NCBI GenBank assembly: GCA_030372985.1
Contig: JAUCQB010000110.1
Coordinates: 30,277 to 94,276 of the forward strand
DNA: 64,000 bases
Source of the DNA: Phycisphaerae bacterium
GTDB lineage: Bacteria > Planctomycetota > Phycisphaerae > UBA1845 > PWPN01
Reading direction: 5' to 3'
Shown: piece after piece, positions 37,574-45,967 of the stretch
Position numbering within the stretch: position 1 is the first letter of the stretch
Layout of the letters: the number at the start of each line of letters is the position of its first letter
The notes under the pieces: generated by a model
Databases searched by the model: none
What the model saw: the letters and a program-made list of their open reading frames with translations, nothing else
Told to the model about the DNA's origin: nothing
Program-made: the position numbers and the translations under genes

Positions 37574-37827
37574 GTCAGGTAGTGCTCGATGTCCTGTCGG
37601 ACTTCCGGCACCAGGTAGCGGTCGTTGAGTTCAGGCATGCCGGCCATGGCGGCGACGGTTCGGTCATAGCGGGTGGCGACATCGGCGGCTGTGTCCACGA
37701 AGAGGATCGTTCTGCCTTTGAGACGACACAGGCCTCCACCCTCGCCGCCCATGGGTTCGGCGCGCACGTCGACCCCGATTTCTTCTGCCAGCGTGAGCAA
37801 CGACTCCAGGCGACTTGCCAGATCCAT
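37564..37827 (-). CDS. small conserved-looking protein, function unknown
   Basis: 87 residues, soluble. Seen: GLCRLKGRTILFVDTAADVA in the middle, and the tail DRYLVPEVRQDIEHYL. Short proteins with 'GGxCRLKGKxxxFVD' seem frequent in planctomycetes, but I know no function. The 3' end overlaps the YkgJ-like gene on the other strand. The start at 37827 lies 74 bases from the divergent histidine kinase start. Confidence 0.6.
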   Translation of the reverse strand: MDLASRLESLLTLAEEIGVDVRAEPMGGEGGGLCRLKGRTILFVDTAADVATRYDRTVAAMAGMPELNDRYLVPEVRQDIEHYLTHR

Positions 37828-37900
37828 CGAGCACCTTCAAGTCAATTGGAAAGCCGTGCCGATAACATACTCAGCCCTCGTGTGTGAGGGTGAGGAACGC

Positions 37901-38788
37901 ATGGCTTTACCGCCTCTGAAAACCCCTGTTCGCACTCCGCCGGCCAGGGAGGGGGTCAAACCGCCTCCACGGCCGGCCACACCAGCCGCGGGCCCCCGTC
38001 CGGCGTCCGACGTCAGCACTTTAGCCAAGGATGCCTACGCCTTACAAGCCCAGGTTGACGAGTTGGCCCGCCAGTTCGAGGGCATGCAGGCCCAGCTCCG
38101 CCAAACCCAGAAGCTGGCCAGCCTGGGGACCACGGCGGCGATGATAGCCCACGAGTTCAACAACCTCTTCACGCCCGTGGTGGCCTATGCCCAGCAGGCC
38201 CTGGACACCGGCGACGCCGAACTGATGAAAACCGCCCTGACCAAGACCCTTGACCGGACCAGCGCCATGCGGCAGATGGCCGACCGGGTGATCGGCCTGG
38301 CCCGCCAGCCGGCCGGGGGCATCCGGTCGATCAACGTTCGCCAAATGGCCGAAAACGCCGTGGGCTGCTTGTGCCGCGACCTCGGCAAGGACAACATCGG
38401 CTTGAACATCCAGATCGATCCTGGCCTGTGTGTGCGGGCCAATGAAAACCAGTTGCTGCAAGTGATGTTCAACCTGGTGGTCAACGCCCGTCAGGCCATG
38501 CTCGGCCGGCGCGGGCGGCTGACGATCGACGCCGTACCGATGAACGAGGAACAAGTGGAGATCAACGTCCGCGACACCGGCTGCGGCATCTCTGCGGAGA
38601 ACCTCACTCGCATCTTCGAGCCTTTCTTCTCGACCAAGCAGGACGCCGACAAGCCCGACCGCCGCGGACTGGGCCTGGGCCTGGCCATTTCCCGCGGTAT
38701 CGTCGAAGACCTCGGCGGCACCATCTCGGTGACCAGCGAAATGAACGTCGGAACGACATTCACCGTCATCCTGCCAAGGGCGGAATGA
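37901..38788 (+). CDS. sensor histidine kinase without membrane segment
   Basis: 295 residues. After a disordered Pro-rich N-terminus (1-45) and a coiled-coil stretch come the HisKA box with AMIAHEFNNLFTPVV (phospho-His) and the HATPase_c domain: N-box VMFNLVVNARQAML, G1-box VRDTGCGISAENL, F-box EPFFSTK and G2-box GLGLGLAISRGIVED. It is soluble, with no obvious sensor input, so it may be controlled by partners. There is no response regulator nearby. TGAGG lies five bases before ATG 37901. Confidence 0.88.
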   Translation: MALPPLKTPVRTPPAREGVKPPPRPATPAAGPRPASDVSTLAKDAYALQAQVDELARQFEGMQAQLRQTQKLASLGTTAAMIAHEFNNLFTPVVAYAQQALDTGDAELMKTALTKTLDRTSAMRQMADRVIGLARQPAGGIRSINVRQMAENAVGCLCRDLGKDNIGLNIQIDPGLCVRANENQLLQVMFNLVVNARQAMLGRRGRLTIDAVPMNEEQVEINVRDTGCGISAENLTRIFEPFFSTKQDADKPDRRGLGLGLAISRGIVEDLGGTISVTSEMNVGTTFTVILPRAE

Positions 38789-38914
38789 TTCGGGCGGTCT
38801 CCTCTCCCGCGATCTGCCATTCCGTCGCTTGCTCTGTCTCACGGCCCGTTGTTGTCCTCTCGCAACCACGTTACACTGCTCGACAGCGATCCGACCGCCA
38901 TGGAGTCCGCAATC

Positions 38915-40255
38915 ATGCGTTCATGGTCTCGAAGGCTGCGTCATGCCGGTATTCTCAGGGTTCTGGTAATCATTTTCTTCGCGATGGTGCTGGTTTGCGC
39001 GGGCCTGGTAACGCTGGCGATCATGAATGGCCGCAGCCTGCTGGCGTGGATGGCATCGAAGCCATTGAACACGGCCGTGCAGCAGTGCTCCCTGCCCGCG
39101 GACCAGAAGACCCGCCTCACGGCGAGCCTGGACGGGCTCATCGCCGATTTCAGGAACGAGCGGGTCAGCTTCGCCCAGTTGAGCGCGATCTTCCAGGAGC
39201 TTGCCGAAGAACCGTTCATCGATCTCGTGTTGATCGAGATCGTGCGAAACGAGGCGGCCAAGTCGGGGCACTTTGATTTCCAGCACCTGCTGGACCTCCA
39301 GATGAGCCTGGACCGTCTGCAAAGAGGGATCATCGAAGGCGTGCTCGACAGCGATGCTGTCAAGGCAACGATGGATTGCGTCTCCGCCGCGCAGCCGGAC
39401 GGCAGCCGGCGACTCAAGCAGCCCGTGATGCGGGCAAACATCGAAGCACTGATGGCCGAGGCCACCAAGCAGGCGGATCGAGCGGGCATCCCTCGCGAGC
39501 GATACCAAGCGGACATCGCAGGCGAGGTTGAGCGAATCATCGATCGGCGGCTCGACAGAGAGGCAAGCACCGCCCCTGCAGCTACACCCGCCCCACCGGC
39601 ACCCAAGCCTCCGGAAGAGCCGGAACCGCTGTTGCCGACTCCGCCGCCTTCGGCGATCGCACCCACAGCCGCCGCGCCAATGCCGGTCGCCGTTCCGGTA
39701 CCCGTGGGACCGCCGCCTGCACCAGCCGTGACCGTACCACGGGCGCCGGTCACACCCTCACCCGCTCCGGTCCCGCCGCCCGCACAACCGGTTCCGGCTC
39801 CGGCGCAGCCGACGCCCGCCCAAGCCGTCCAACCCGCCCCACCGGCGCTTGCGCCGCCACCGAAGAGCCTGATTTCGCAACCCGTGGCTCCGGCACCTGC
39901 AACGAGCCCGGCCGAGCCGACAGGCACAAAACCTGCTCCCCTGCCGGAAACCAGGCCGGTGGCAACCCTGCCGGCCACCGCTCCCAAGGCACCCGAGCTT
40001 CCAGCGACGGGCCCCGCCCCGGCACCGAAGCCGCCCCAAACCGCCCCGGCACCTGCGCGACCGGCGTCGGAGCTGGTCGTTCCACCAGCGACCCAACCCG
40101 CCCCACAAACCGTGTCGGCACCAATCGCTGTCCCGGCAGTGCCCGCCAAGCCCTCTGCGACCACAGCACCAATCGCTCCGCTCGCACCGCCCGGTTCAAC
40201 GCCGGCCCTGACGTCTCGCCAGGCACTCGTCCCACAAACACTTCCGGCTCAGTAG
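38915..40255 (+). CDS. membrane-anchored protein with long Pro/Ala-rich tail
   Basis: 446 residues. A transmembrane span (about 14-38) is followed by a helical extracytoplasmic domain (about 45-215) and a Pro/Ala/Thr-rich tail (about 225-446) that is probably disordered and could span the envelope. There is no known domain; the tail resembles TonB-like spacers in composition only. GGAG lies about nine bases before ATG 38915. It follows the kinase by 126 bases. Confidence 0.65.
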   Translation: MRSWSRRLRHAGILRVLVIIFFAMVLVCAGLVTLAIMNGRSLLAWMASKPLNTAVQQCSLPADQKTRLTASLDGLIADFRNERVSFAQLSAIFQELAEEPFIDLVLIEIVRNEAAKSGHFDFQHLLDLQMSLDRLQRGIIEGVLDSDAVKATMDCVSAAQPDGSRRLKQPVMRANIEALMAEATKQADRAGIPRERYQADIAGEVERIIDRRLDREASTAPAATPAPPAPKPPEEPEPLLPTPPPSAIAPTAAAPMPVAVPVPVGPPPAPAVTVPRAPVTPSPAPVPPPAQPVPAPAQPTPAQAVQPAPPALAPPPKSLISQPVAPAPATSPAEPTGTKPAPLPETRPVATLPATAPKAPELPATGPAPAPKPPQTAPAPARPASELVVPPATQPAPQTVSAPIAVPAVPAKPSATTAPIAPLAPPGSTPALTSRQALVPQTLPAQ

Positions 40256-40334
40256 GCCCCCGATGCACTCCCAGCAGTCCTCGGAAAGCATACCTGTGTC
40301 CATCATCCGCTGGCCTGGCGGGCATGATGGGGAG

Positions 40335-40571
40335 ATGCCCGAACTGCCCGAGGTCGAGACCGTCTGCCGAGGCATTGCCAAACGGATCACCGGCTGCACG
40401 ATGAGCAGGTTCACCTGACTCGTGCCCACGTAGTGCATGGCGGTGCATCACCGGGCGTACGACCGCAAGGGTCGGCCCCGCCGTCGCTGCAAGACGGCGA
40501 TGAAGCGTCTGATCGTCGCCGGCCGGGGTACGTTCATCTGTCCAAAGTGCCAGCCGGCCCTGCGAGTGTGA
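40335..40571 (+). pseudogene. mutM: internally deleted remnant of formamidopyrimidine-DNA glycosylase
   Basis: It starts with MPELPEVETVCRGIAKRITG, the Fpg/MutM N-terminus that holds the catalytic Pro1 and Glu2, and meets a stop at 40416-40418. In the same frame, from 40440, comes RAYDRKGRPRRRCKTAMKRL and FICPKCQPALRV, the C-terminal zinc finger, then a stop at 40569-40571. About 200 residues of the middle are gone. In the finger the first Cys is Arg (PRRRC for 'PCRRC'). It is a decaying gene, not a functional glycosylase. Confidence 0.85.
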
Positions 40572-40687
40572 TCGTCGAAGCCTGTCTCGGGTCCGCCGGC
40601 ACGAACCACTGGTCAACCTGCACCCCAGCGGTTATAAGTGTCGTCGTCGGGCCCTGTCAGCCAGGTGCCCCAACGGAGCCATCACGC

Positions 40688-41311
40688 ATGAGAACGGTCA
40701 GGCTCTTCAGAGTCTTTCTTGTCGGCTCGCTCGTGGCCGCCGCCGGTTGCCAGGCGCCGCCGCAACCTGTCGGTCCAACTCTGGGCACCCTGCCCGCCGA
40801 AACGCCGGAGCAGCTCGATCGCCTGTGGGAATCGATGGAGACGACGTTGCTGGCCTTCGACTTCAACATCGACCGCCGGGACCGCGTGCAGGGAATCATG
40901 ACCACACATCCGGAGACCTCAGCCAGCGGCTTCGAGCTCTGGCGCGTTCAGCCGACGCCAGCCTACTACTGGTGGGAAAGCAACATTCATACCATCCAGC
41001 GTCAGGCGGATGTGTACCTTCGCGAGGCGCCGGCTGCCGGCAACTGCGAACTCGAAGTGAAGGTCGATCGTTACCGTCTCAGCCTGGAGGAGCGGCAGGT
41101 CGACAACGCCGCCGCGTCGATGCGGCTCTACAGCCGTGAAGCGCCCACGCTCTCGGGCCAGATGCTCGCCCAGTCTACTCGCCGGATCCATCTTGGCCGC
41201 GACGATTCTCTGGAGCAGGTCATCCTCGAGGCGATCATCCGGGAATACAGCAAGCCGACGACAACGGCGCCGGCAAGCGGCTCTGCCGCGACAATCGCCA
41301 AGAAGAGATAA
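40688..41311 (+). CDS. lipoprotein, function unknown
   Basis: 207 residues. A lipobox ends VAAAGC (Cys at about 18). The mature part is predominantly alpha/beta without recognised domains. It contains TTLLAFDFNIDRRDRVQGIM and a WWESNIHTIQRQADVYL segment. The 'LxFxIDRRDRxxGxI' pattern recalls small lipoproteins common in planctomycetes. GGAG is about ten bases before ATG 40688. It follows the mutM remnant. Confidence 0.7.
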   Translation: MRTVRLFRVFLVGSLVAAAGCQAPPQPVGPTLGTLPAETPEQLDRLWESMETTLLAFDFNIDRRDRVQGIMTTHPETSASGFELWRVQPTPAYYWWESNIHTIQRQADVYLREAPAAGNCELEVKVDRYRLSLEERQVDNAAASMRLYSREAPTLSGQMLAQSTRRIHLGRDDSLEQVILEAIIREYSKPTTTAPASGSAATIAKKR

Positions 41312-41422
41312 AGAAACCCCGCCCCGCCGCCCGCCGCCCCCGCTGCGAGCCGGTACAGGCCAATCCCCCCTGCATCAGAAACCGCGATCCTTTTCCGGGG
41401 TTTCAAAATCAGCGAGTTTCGG

Positions 41423-41428
41423 GTATAC
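41423..41428 (+). promoter_or_regulatory. possible -10 hexamer of the gene at 41503
   Basis: TATACT lies 75 bases before the start, with a weak TTTCAA (41401-41406) 16 bases upstream. Confidence 0.3.
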
Positions 41429-41502
41429 TGACTGATTGGTGAAGCCCAACAGCGAAGCCAGTAAGGGCCGGCTTGCGGATGGGCACTGGGATCGAGGATG
41501 TG

Positions 41503-41733
41503 ATGGTCAACAGGCAGCAAGCTGAACCGAAGATATGGAATTGGCGGGTCCGCGCCAGGTCGATCGACAGCCAGATCGTGACATTGGGTAAATACGACAC
41601 CGAAGACGAAGCGAAGGCGGATCGCGATAAGATCGTGAAGGAAGGGTACTATCGCAACGTCAGGGTGGAGCAAATCAAGCCCAAGCCGGTGACCCAGCAG
41701 CCGACAACAGCAGAAAACCAGCCTGCCAAGTGA
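41503..41733 (+). CDS. small soluble protein, function unknown
   Basis: 76 residues with IWNWRVRARSIDSQIVTLGK and KYDTEDEAKADRDKIVKEGY, a beta-alpha-beta pattern like SPOR/RNP-type small modules ('xGxYxxxxEAxxxxxxL'), though not a clear match. GAGG lies five bases before ATG 41503; longer in-frame starts at 41473 or 41479 exist. It is alone between the lipoprotein and the zinc-finger gene. Confidence 0.55.
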   Translation: MVNRQQAEPKIWNWRVRARSIDSQIVTLGKYDTEDEAKADRDKIVKEGYYRNVRVEQIKPKPVTQQPTTAENQPAK

Positions 41734-42200
41734 GAACGGGGCTCCGCCCGTTCCTCGATCGACAAGCATCGAATCCACGCTTGCAGACAGCCGTCAAGAC
41801 CGATCCGACACCTATCGACGCCGTCGTCGGCAGTGTGTCCTGCTTTCTTTTGGGCTGTCCGATGACACAAGCCTGCCGTGAGCCCAGCACGGCCAACTTG
41901 TAGGTCCGGAGGGATTGCCGCACCCGGGACGGGCCACCTGCAGCCGCCGGGCCGTCTCCGAGAGGCCGGCAGACCGGTCCCTGAGCCTGGGGCCGGCCTT
42001 ACCACAACTCCCCAGTTATGGGGTATACTATAGAAAAGCGACTCGGGGAGCGAGGCACAGACTCAGAAAGGTCCGCCACTTCATGTCGTGGGGGCGGATC
42101 AGGCTCGGCGCAGTCACCGCGTCCGTTCGATGCCGGGCCGCAGTTGTCGCAGGCAAGGCAGGATTGGAAGGCGATTCCGCCTGTAGCACAGGGGGAGTCC
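41734..42200. other. intergenic region with promoter-like sequence
   Basis: There is no gene. CCCCA-gtta-TGGGG (42010-42023) directly precedes TATACT (42024-42029), which may be the -10 of the zinc-finger protein gene at 42201. Confidence 0.4.
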
Positions 42201-43352
42201 ATGTCCGAGCACGTAGTCGTTCGCTGCCAACGCTGCTCACAGAAGTACCGCGTCCCCCCTACGTCTGTCGGGCGCAAGGCCCGTTGTGTGAAGTGTCACG
42301 CTGAGTTCATCATCGGCGGCGACAAGCCGACGGACGAAGACACGATTGTGGGATGGATCACCGAGGATGATCCCTCCTCTCGGTCGGTGATGGGTTCGAC
42401 GGGCATCTTTCAAGGTTCGGAAACACGCCAGCAGGCGCCAAAGGCAAGCGTATCGCAGCCGGCCCCCACGCCGGCGGCTCCGGAACCCCTTCAACAGGTC
42501 GTCCACCTTGAAGGAATCAGGGACAACGGCGCCCACTTCGAGTTCCCCGCCGCGGCGCTGGCCCGCGAGGATCTGAGAAACTCGTTCCCACGCAAGTGCG
42601 TCGGCTGCTCCGGGCGCAACGACTTGCGGGTTCATCTGCTTTATTGGCCGGAGCGCATGCTCGGCAAGGAGCGCACCTACTGGAAAGACCGGCTCGAAAC
42701 AGCGGTGGGTGATCTCGAACGCTTCCCCGGCTTCGGGGGGGCCGAACTGCTCCGGCAACTGCCCAGGACCCGCCATCTGGAGCACCCGTTTGACCTTCCT
42801 TTTCCTGTTTTTGCTTGTCGGTATTGCCGGCCTTCCGAGGAAGTCGAGACCCATGTCAGCGGCAAGCCTCCGCACGACGTCTGCCGCCTGCGGATTGCGT
42901 CGCTTTCGGTGGCCGTCAGCTTCTTTCGCAATAACGGCGGGCGCGGCTCGCACGCCTACCAGCGTCTGATCGAGGAACGGGATCGCCGACAGGACCCCTG
43001 GCGAGCCCTGGATCCGCAGACCCGACGCGGCATCTCGCAGTGGTTCCAGCCCCAGCCGGGAGAGACTTTCGTCCGCTTCATCCACGACCGGGACTTCTCG
43101 CCGGCCCAGGCCGCGGTCGCCGGGTCGGTGCTGACCGATCGCCGCCTGGTGTTCAAGCTGCAATCGGAGTGCGAAGGCTATCCGCTTAACGGCGAGGGCC
43201 GAATCGAGATCATGCGAAAGGGTGACCTGGCCATCGCGCATATCTACCTGCATGGGCAGCGCCCGGCCGTGCTCAAACTCGGGCTCGTTCAGGTGGATGA
43301 GTTGCTCGACAGCCTGCGACAGTTGCATTGCCGCTGGACGGTGGTGATGTAG
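42201..43352 (+). CDS. MJ0042-type zinc-finger protein
   Basis: 383 residues. The N-terminus is an MJ0042-type zinc ribbon (VRCQRCSQKYRVP, then RKARCVKCHAEF) seen often in planctomycetes and some anaerobes. A Pro-rich linker (about 60-100) precedes a domain with further Cys pairs (RKCVGCSGR, FACRYCRPSEE), so it may bind more metal. The remainder is a mixed alpha/beta region without a recognised family. It could act in nucleic-acid or signalling contexts. GGGGGAG lies just ahead of ATG 42201. Confidence 0.75.
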   Translation: MSEHVVVRCQRCSQKYRVPPTSVGRKARCVKCHAEFIIGGDKPTDEDTIVGWITEDDPSSRSVMGSTGIFQGSETRQQAPKASVSQPAPTPAAPEPLQQVVHLEGIRDNGAHFEFPAAALAREDLRNSFPRKCVGCSGRNDLRVHLLYWPERMLGKERTYWKDRLETAVGDLERFPGFGGAELLRQLPRTRHLEHPFDLPFPVFACRYCRPSEEVETHVSGKPPHDVCRLRIASLSVAVSFFRNNGGRGSHAYQRLIEERDRRQDPWRALDPQTRRGISQWFQPQPGETFVRFIHDRDFSPAQAAVAGSVLTDRRLVFKLQSECEGYPLNGEGRIEIMRKGDLAIAHIYLHGQRPAVLKLGLVQVDELLDSLRQLHCRWTVVM

Positions 43353-43407
43353 GCCGCTGCGTCGCTCTCCCCAAACCCGACGGTCCGGGCAGGCGTTCCA
43401 CCGCCGG

Positions 43408-44577
43408 TCAGGAGGCGTAAACCCCGCACTCGCGTAGCGTTTCCCACATAGCCATATAGTTTTCCGGCGGAACGTCGCCTTGAACGTTATGAACAGGGTT
43501 GAAGACAAACCCGCCGCCGGGTGCAAGATCGTCAATCCGCCGCTGGACCTCGTCGCGGACCTGCCGGGGCGTGCCGTAAGGCAAGACGTGCTGGGTGTCA
43601 ACGCCGCCGCCCCAGAAGGTGATGTCCCGACCATAAAGGCGCTTCAGCTCCTTGGTATCCATGCCTTCGGCGCTGACCTGCACCGGGTTCAGGATGTCGA
43701 TCCCCTCGTCGATCAGTTGCGGGATGAGGTCTTTGACCGCTCCGCAGGAATGGAAGAAAATGTAAACGTGGGATTTCGCGCTGGACCGGATATGCTCGAA
43801 CAGGCGCCGATGGCGCGGAGCGATGAACTCCCGGTACATCGCCATCGACATGATCGGCCCCCGCTGCGTGGCAATGTCGTCGGCCTCTGAAACAATCAGC
43901 ACGTTTTCGCCCACCGTCTCCAGGGCCTTCTCCCAGTACCGCATTTTCAGGTCGGTGATGATGTCCAGCAGTGCGTGGGCGAAACCGGGGTTTGCGGCCA
44001 TGTCGACGAGGAAGTTCTCAAATCCGCGCAGCCACAGGGAAACCTCGAACAGGCCCGCCGCGTGACGGCCGAGAACGTACGCTTTTTTCTCTTCATGCAC
44101 GAACCGGTCGGCCCGCTGCTTCATGGTGGCGAACCGCTCCGGGGCCGCCGGGTCCGGCCAGGGATACTTTTCCAGGTCGGCCACCGATTCGGCGTCGGCC
44201 AGCGGGTGCTTCCACATGTCGAAGTAGATGCCGCCCTCGACCGGCATGCGCCAGGTGATGCCCCACTGGTCCTCGTAGCAGTCATACTCGCCCTCTCGGC
44301 GGACAGCCGTGGCCAGCGGCGTGTTCGCCTGGCCCGGGTCCACGCAACGAACATCCACCATCAGCCGGTCGAGGATGTCCTGGTCGATCCGGGCAAGCTG
44401 CTGCTTGGTATCGTAGGTTTGCACGTCGACCTCTGGCAGGCCAAGGTATTTCCGCAGGTTGCGGTAGGCTAGCTTGTTCATACCCGTCAGGACCGTTCCG
44501 CCGAGGTCAAACGGCACCCGATCGGGCTCGCGATGTTCCAGCGAGGTCTTGACCCGCTCGTAAGAGGTGTATGTCAT
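43408..44577 (-). CDS. uroporphyrinogen decarboxylase-family (MtaA/CmuA-like) methyltransferase
   Basis: 389 residues of the URO-D fold. Seen: EHREPDRVPFDLGG at the start, and FFHSCGAVKDLIPQLIDEGI with the metal-binding His/Cys of the corrinoid-methyltransferase branch. The true URO-D active-site Arg/Asp pattern is not evident, so this is more likely a corrinoid/coenzyme-type methyltransferase than HemE. No corrinoid protein sits next to it. GGAG lies six bases before ATG 44577. Confidence 0.82.
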   Translation of the reverse strand: MTYTSYERVKTSLEHREPDRVPFDLGGTVLTGMNKLAYRNLRKYLGLPEVDVQTYDTKQQLARIDQDILDRLMVDVRCVDPGQANTPLATAVRREGEYDCYEDQWGITWRMPVEGGIYFDMWKHPLADAESVADLEKYPWPDPAAPERFATMKQRADRFVHEEKKAYVLGRHAAGLFEVSLWLRGFENFLVDMAANPGFAHALLDIITDLKMRYWEKALETVGENVLIVSEADDIATQRGPIMSMAMYREFIAPRHRRLFEHIRSSAKSHVYIFFHSCGAVKDLIPQLIDEGIDILNPVQVSAEGMDTKELKRLYGRDITFWGGGVDTQHVLPYGTPRQVRDEVQRRIDDLAPGGGFVFNPVHNVQGDVPPENYMAMWETLRECGVYAS

Positions 44578-44705
44578 GCGCGACTCCGTTGTCTGCGTGC
44601 CGGTCAGCTCCGTCGGCTGCCATCATAGGAACGGTACGGCCGGGTCGCAAACCGTCCTTTCGGCAGCCGGCTTGTTCTTGCCGGAGGGAATCTCCCAAGG
44701 CGTCG

Positions 44706-44960
44706 GTGTGCCTTGCGGACATGAGGCGCTGCCCGATCACCCGGCCGAACGATGTTGATTTCGTGTACATCCGGCGACACGGTCCGGCCGGGTCGTACCG
44801 CGGTTACTGCTCGCCGGATGAACTGAAGCGGGGCGCCCGGCAGATCGGGCAGTGGCTGAATGCAGGCAGAGATGTCTACGTCTATTTCAACAACGACGCC
44901 GAGGTCAACGCGGTCACCAACGCGCGCCAACTCATCGATCTGCTGCACGGTCGAGCCTGA
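44706..44960 (+). pseudogene. C-terminal remnant of a DUF72 (YecE-like) protein
   Basis: About 84 codons that match only the C-terminus of DUF72 TIM-barrel proteins: DVDFVYIRRHGPAGSYRGYC, LKRGARQIGQWLNAGRDVYV and YFNNDAEVNAVTNARQLIDL. Full-length members have about 250 residues; the N-terminal two thirds are missing upstream, where sequence runs into the URO-D-like gene's promoter side. No start codon with ribosome site is visible, so I treat it as a decaying fragment. Confidence 0.7.
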
Positions 44961-45020
44961 ACAGGACAGATCGGCCGGCTCGGGGACCGCTGCGGACTGC
45001 GGCAACTGTGCGCCGTGGCG

Positions 45021-45482
45021 TCAGCTCCGCTCGGAATCCTGAGGTGAACGGGCCTCGACATCGATGAGATCATCCTGCCCTCGCGGATGCCCTGAGTTTG
45101 GTCCGGCCCCGCTGATGATGGTGAACCGGGCGGCGAAACGCTTCTTGAGGTAGCCCCTCGCCAGGACCCGCACCGGCGGGATCAGCAGCAGAACACCGAT
45201 GAGGTCGGTCACGAAGCCAGGGGCGATCAACAACACACCGGCAACCAGGATCAGCAACGCGTCGATGATTCGATCGCCCGGCACCCGTCCCGCCGCCACA
45301 TCGGCCTGCACGCCGTGCAGCGTCCGCAGACCTTCATGCCGGGCCAGAGCAGCACCGAGTACGCCTGCCGCCAGCACCATCGCGATCGTCGGTCCGATGC
45401 CGATGATCCCCCCGACCTTGATCATCACCGCCAGCTCAATCAGCGGTATGAGTGTAAACAGGAACAGGAGCTGGAAGAACAT
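45021..45482 (-). CDS. fxsA: FxsA-family membrane protein
   Basis: 153 residues. An N-terminal membrane span (LLFLFTLIPLIELAVMIKVG), then TIAMVLAAGVLGAALARHEG and GVLLIAPGFVTDLIGVLLLI, make the characteristic three-to-four-span FxsA pattern; the tail is charged and acidic. FxsA relieves phage exclusion in E. coli (phage T7), but its normal role is unknown. It starts four bases after the MazG-like gene ends, probably in the same operon. Confidence 0.9.
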   Translation of the reverse strand: MFFQLLFLFTLIPLIELAVMIKVGGIIGIGPTIAMVLAAGVLGAALARHEGLRTLHGVQADVAAGRVPGDRIIDALLILVAGVLLIAPGFVTDLIGVLLLIPPVRVLARGYLKKRFAARFTIISGAGPNSGHPRGQDDLIDVEARSPQDSERS

Positions 45483-45486
45483 CGTA

Positions 45487-45837
45487 TCAGTACTTCCCTT
45501 TGTATTCCTGTACCGGGTACTTCTGCGCGTTCTTGGTCATTTTGGCGCGCAGTGAACTGGTGATATCGATGCCCGCGGTGTTGGCAAAGGAGAGGGCAAA
45601 AGCCAGCACGTCGGCCAGCTCCTCGGCAGCCTCGGCCTTGTGCTGGGGATCGGTGATCCACTCTCGCGAGGGGTCATTCTTGATCCAGCGGAAATGCTCC
45701 ATCAACTCAGCCGCCTCTGTGGCGATGGCCATGGACAGGTTCTTGGGGTCGTGGAACTGCTCCCAGTCACGCTCCCGAATGAACGCGGCCATCTCGCGGC
45801 GAAGCTCGGCGACAGTGGTGTCTTCATCGGTCGACAC
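45487..45837 (-). CDS. MazG-like nucleotide pyrophosphohydrolase
   Basis: 116 residues of the all-alpha NTP pyrophosphatase fold. Metal-binding glutamates appear in EAAELMEHFRW (EExxE-like) and EELADVLAFAL (ExxD). It probably hydrolyses non-canonical NTPs (housecleaning); short single-domain forms often act on dCTP-like or alarmone substrates. A GTG at 45837 follows GGGAGG, which decides the start. It is upstream of fxsA with four bases between, forming an operon. Confidence 0.85.
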   Translation of the reverse strand: MSTDEDTTVAELRREMAAFIRERDWEQFHDPKNLSMAIATEAAELMEHFRWIKNDPSREWITDPQHKAEAAEELADVLAFALSFANTAGIDITSSLRAKMTKNAQKYPVQEYKGKY

Positions 45838-45967
45838 GGCAATCCTCCCCGGCGGCACAACGGGTGCCGCATGCGAAACAGGGTAACATCAAGCAGGAAA
45901 GACGTATAGGAATGATCCGGGCCGGTTGCGGCGGCGTAGCCATCCGCAGGCGGCCCGCCAGGCAGGG

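Noticed and set aside
43408..44577. hemE (heme uroporphyrinogen decarboxylase)
   Set aside because: The sequence has the HSCG corrinoid-methyltransferase-like site, and no heme-synthesis gene is nearby.
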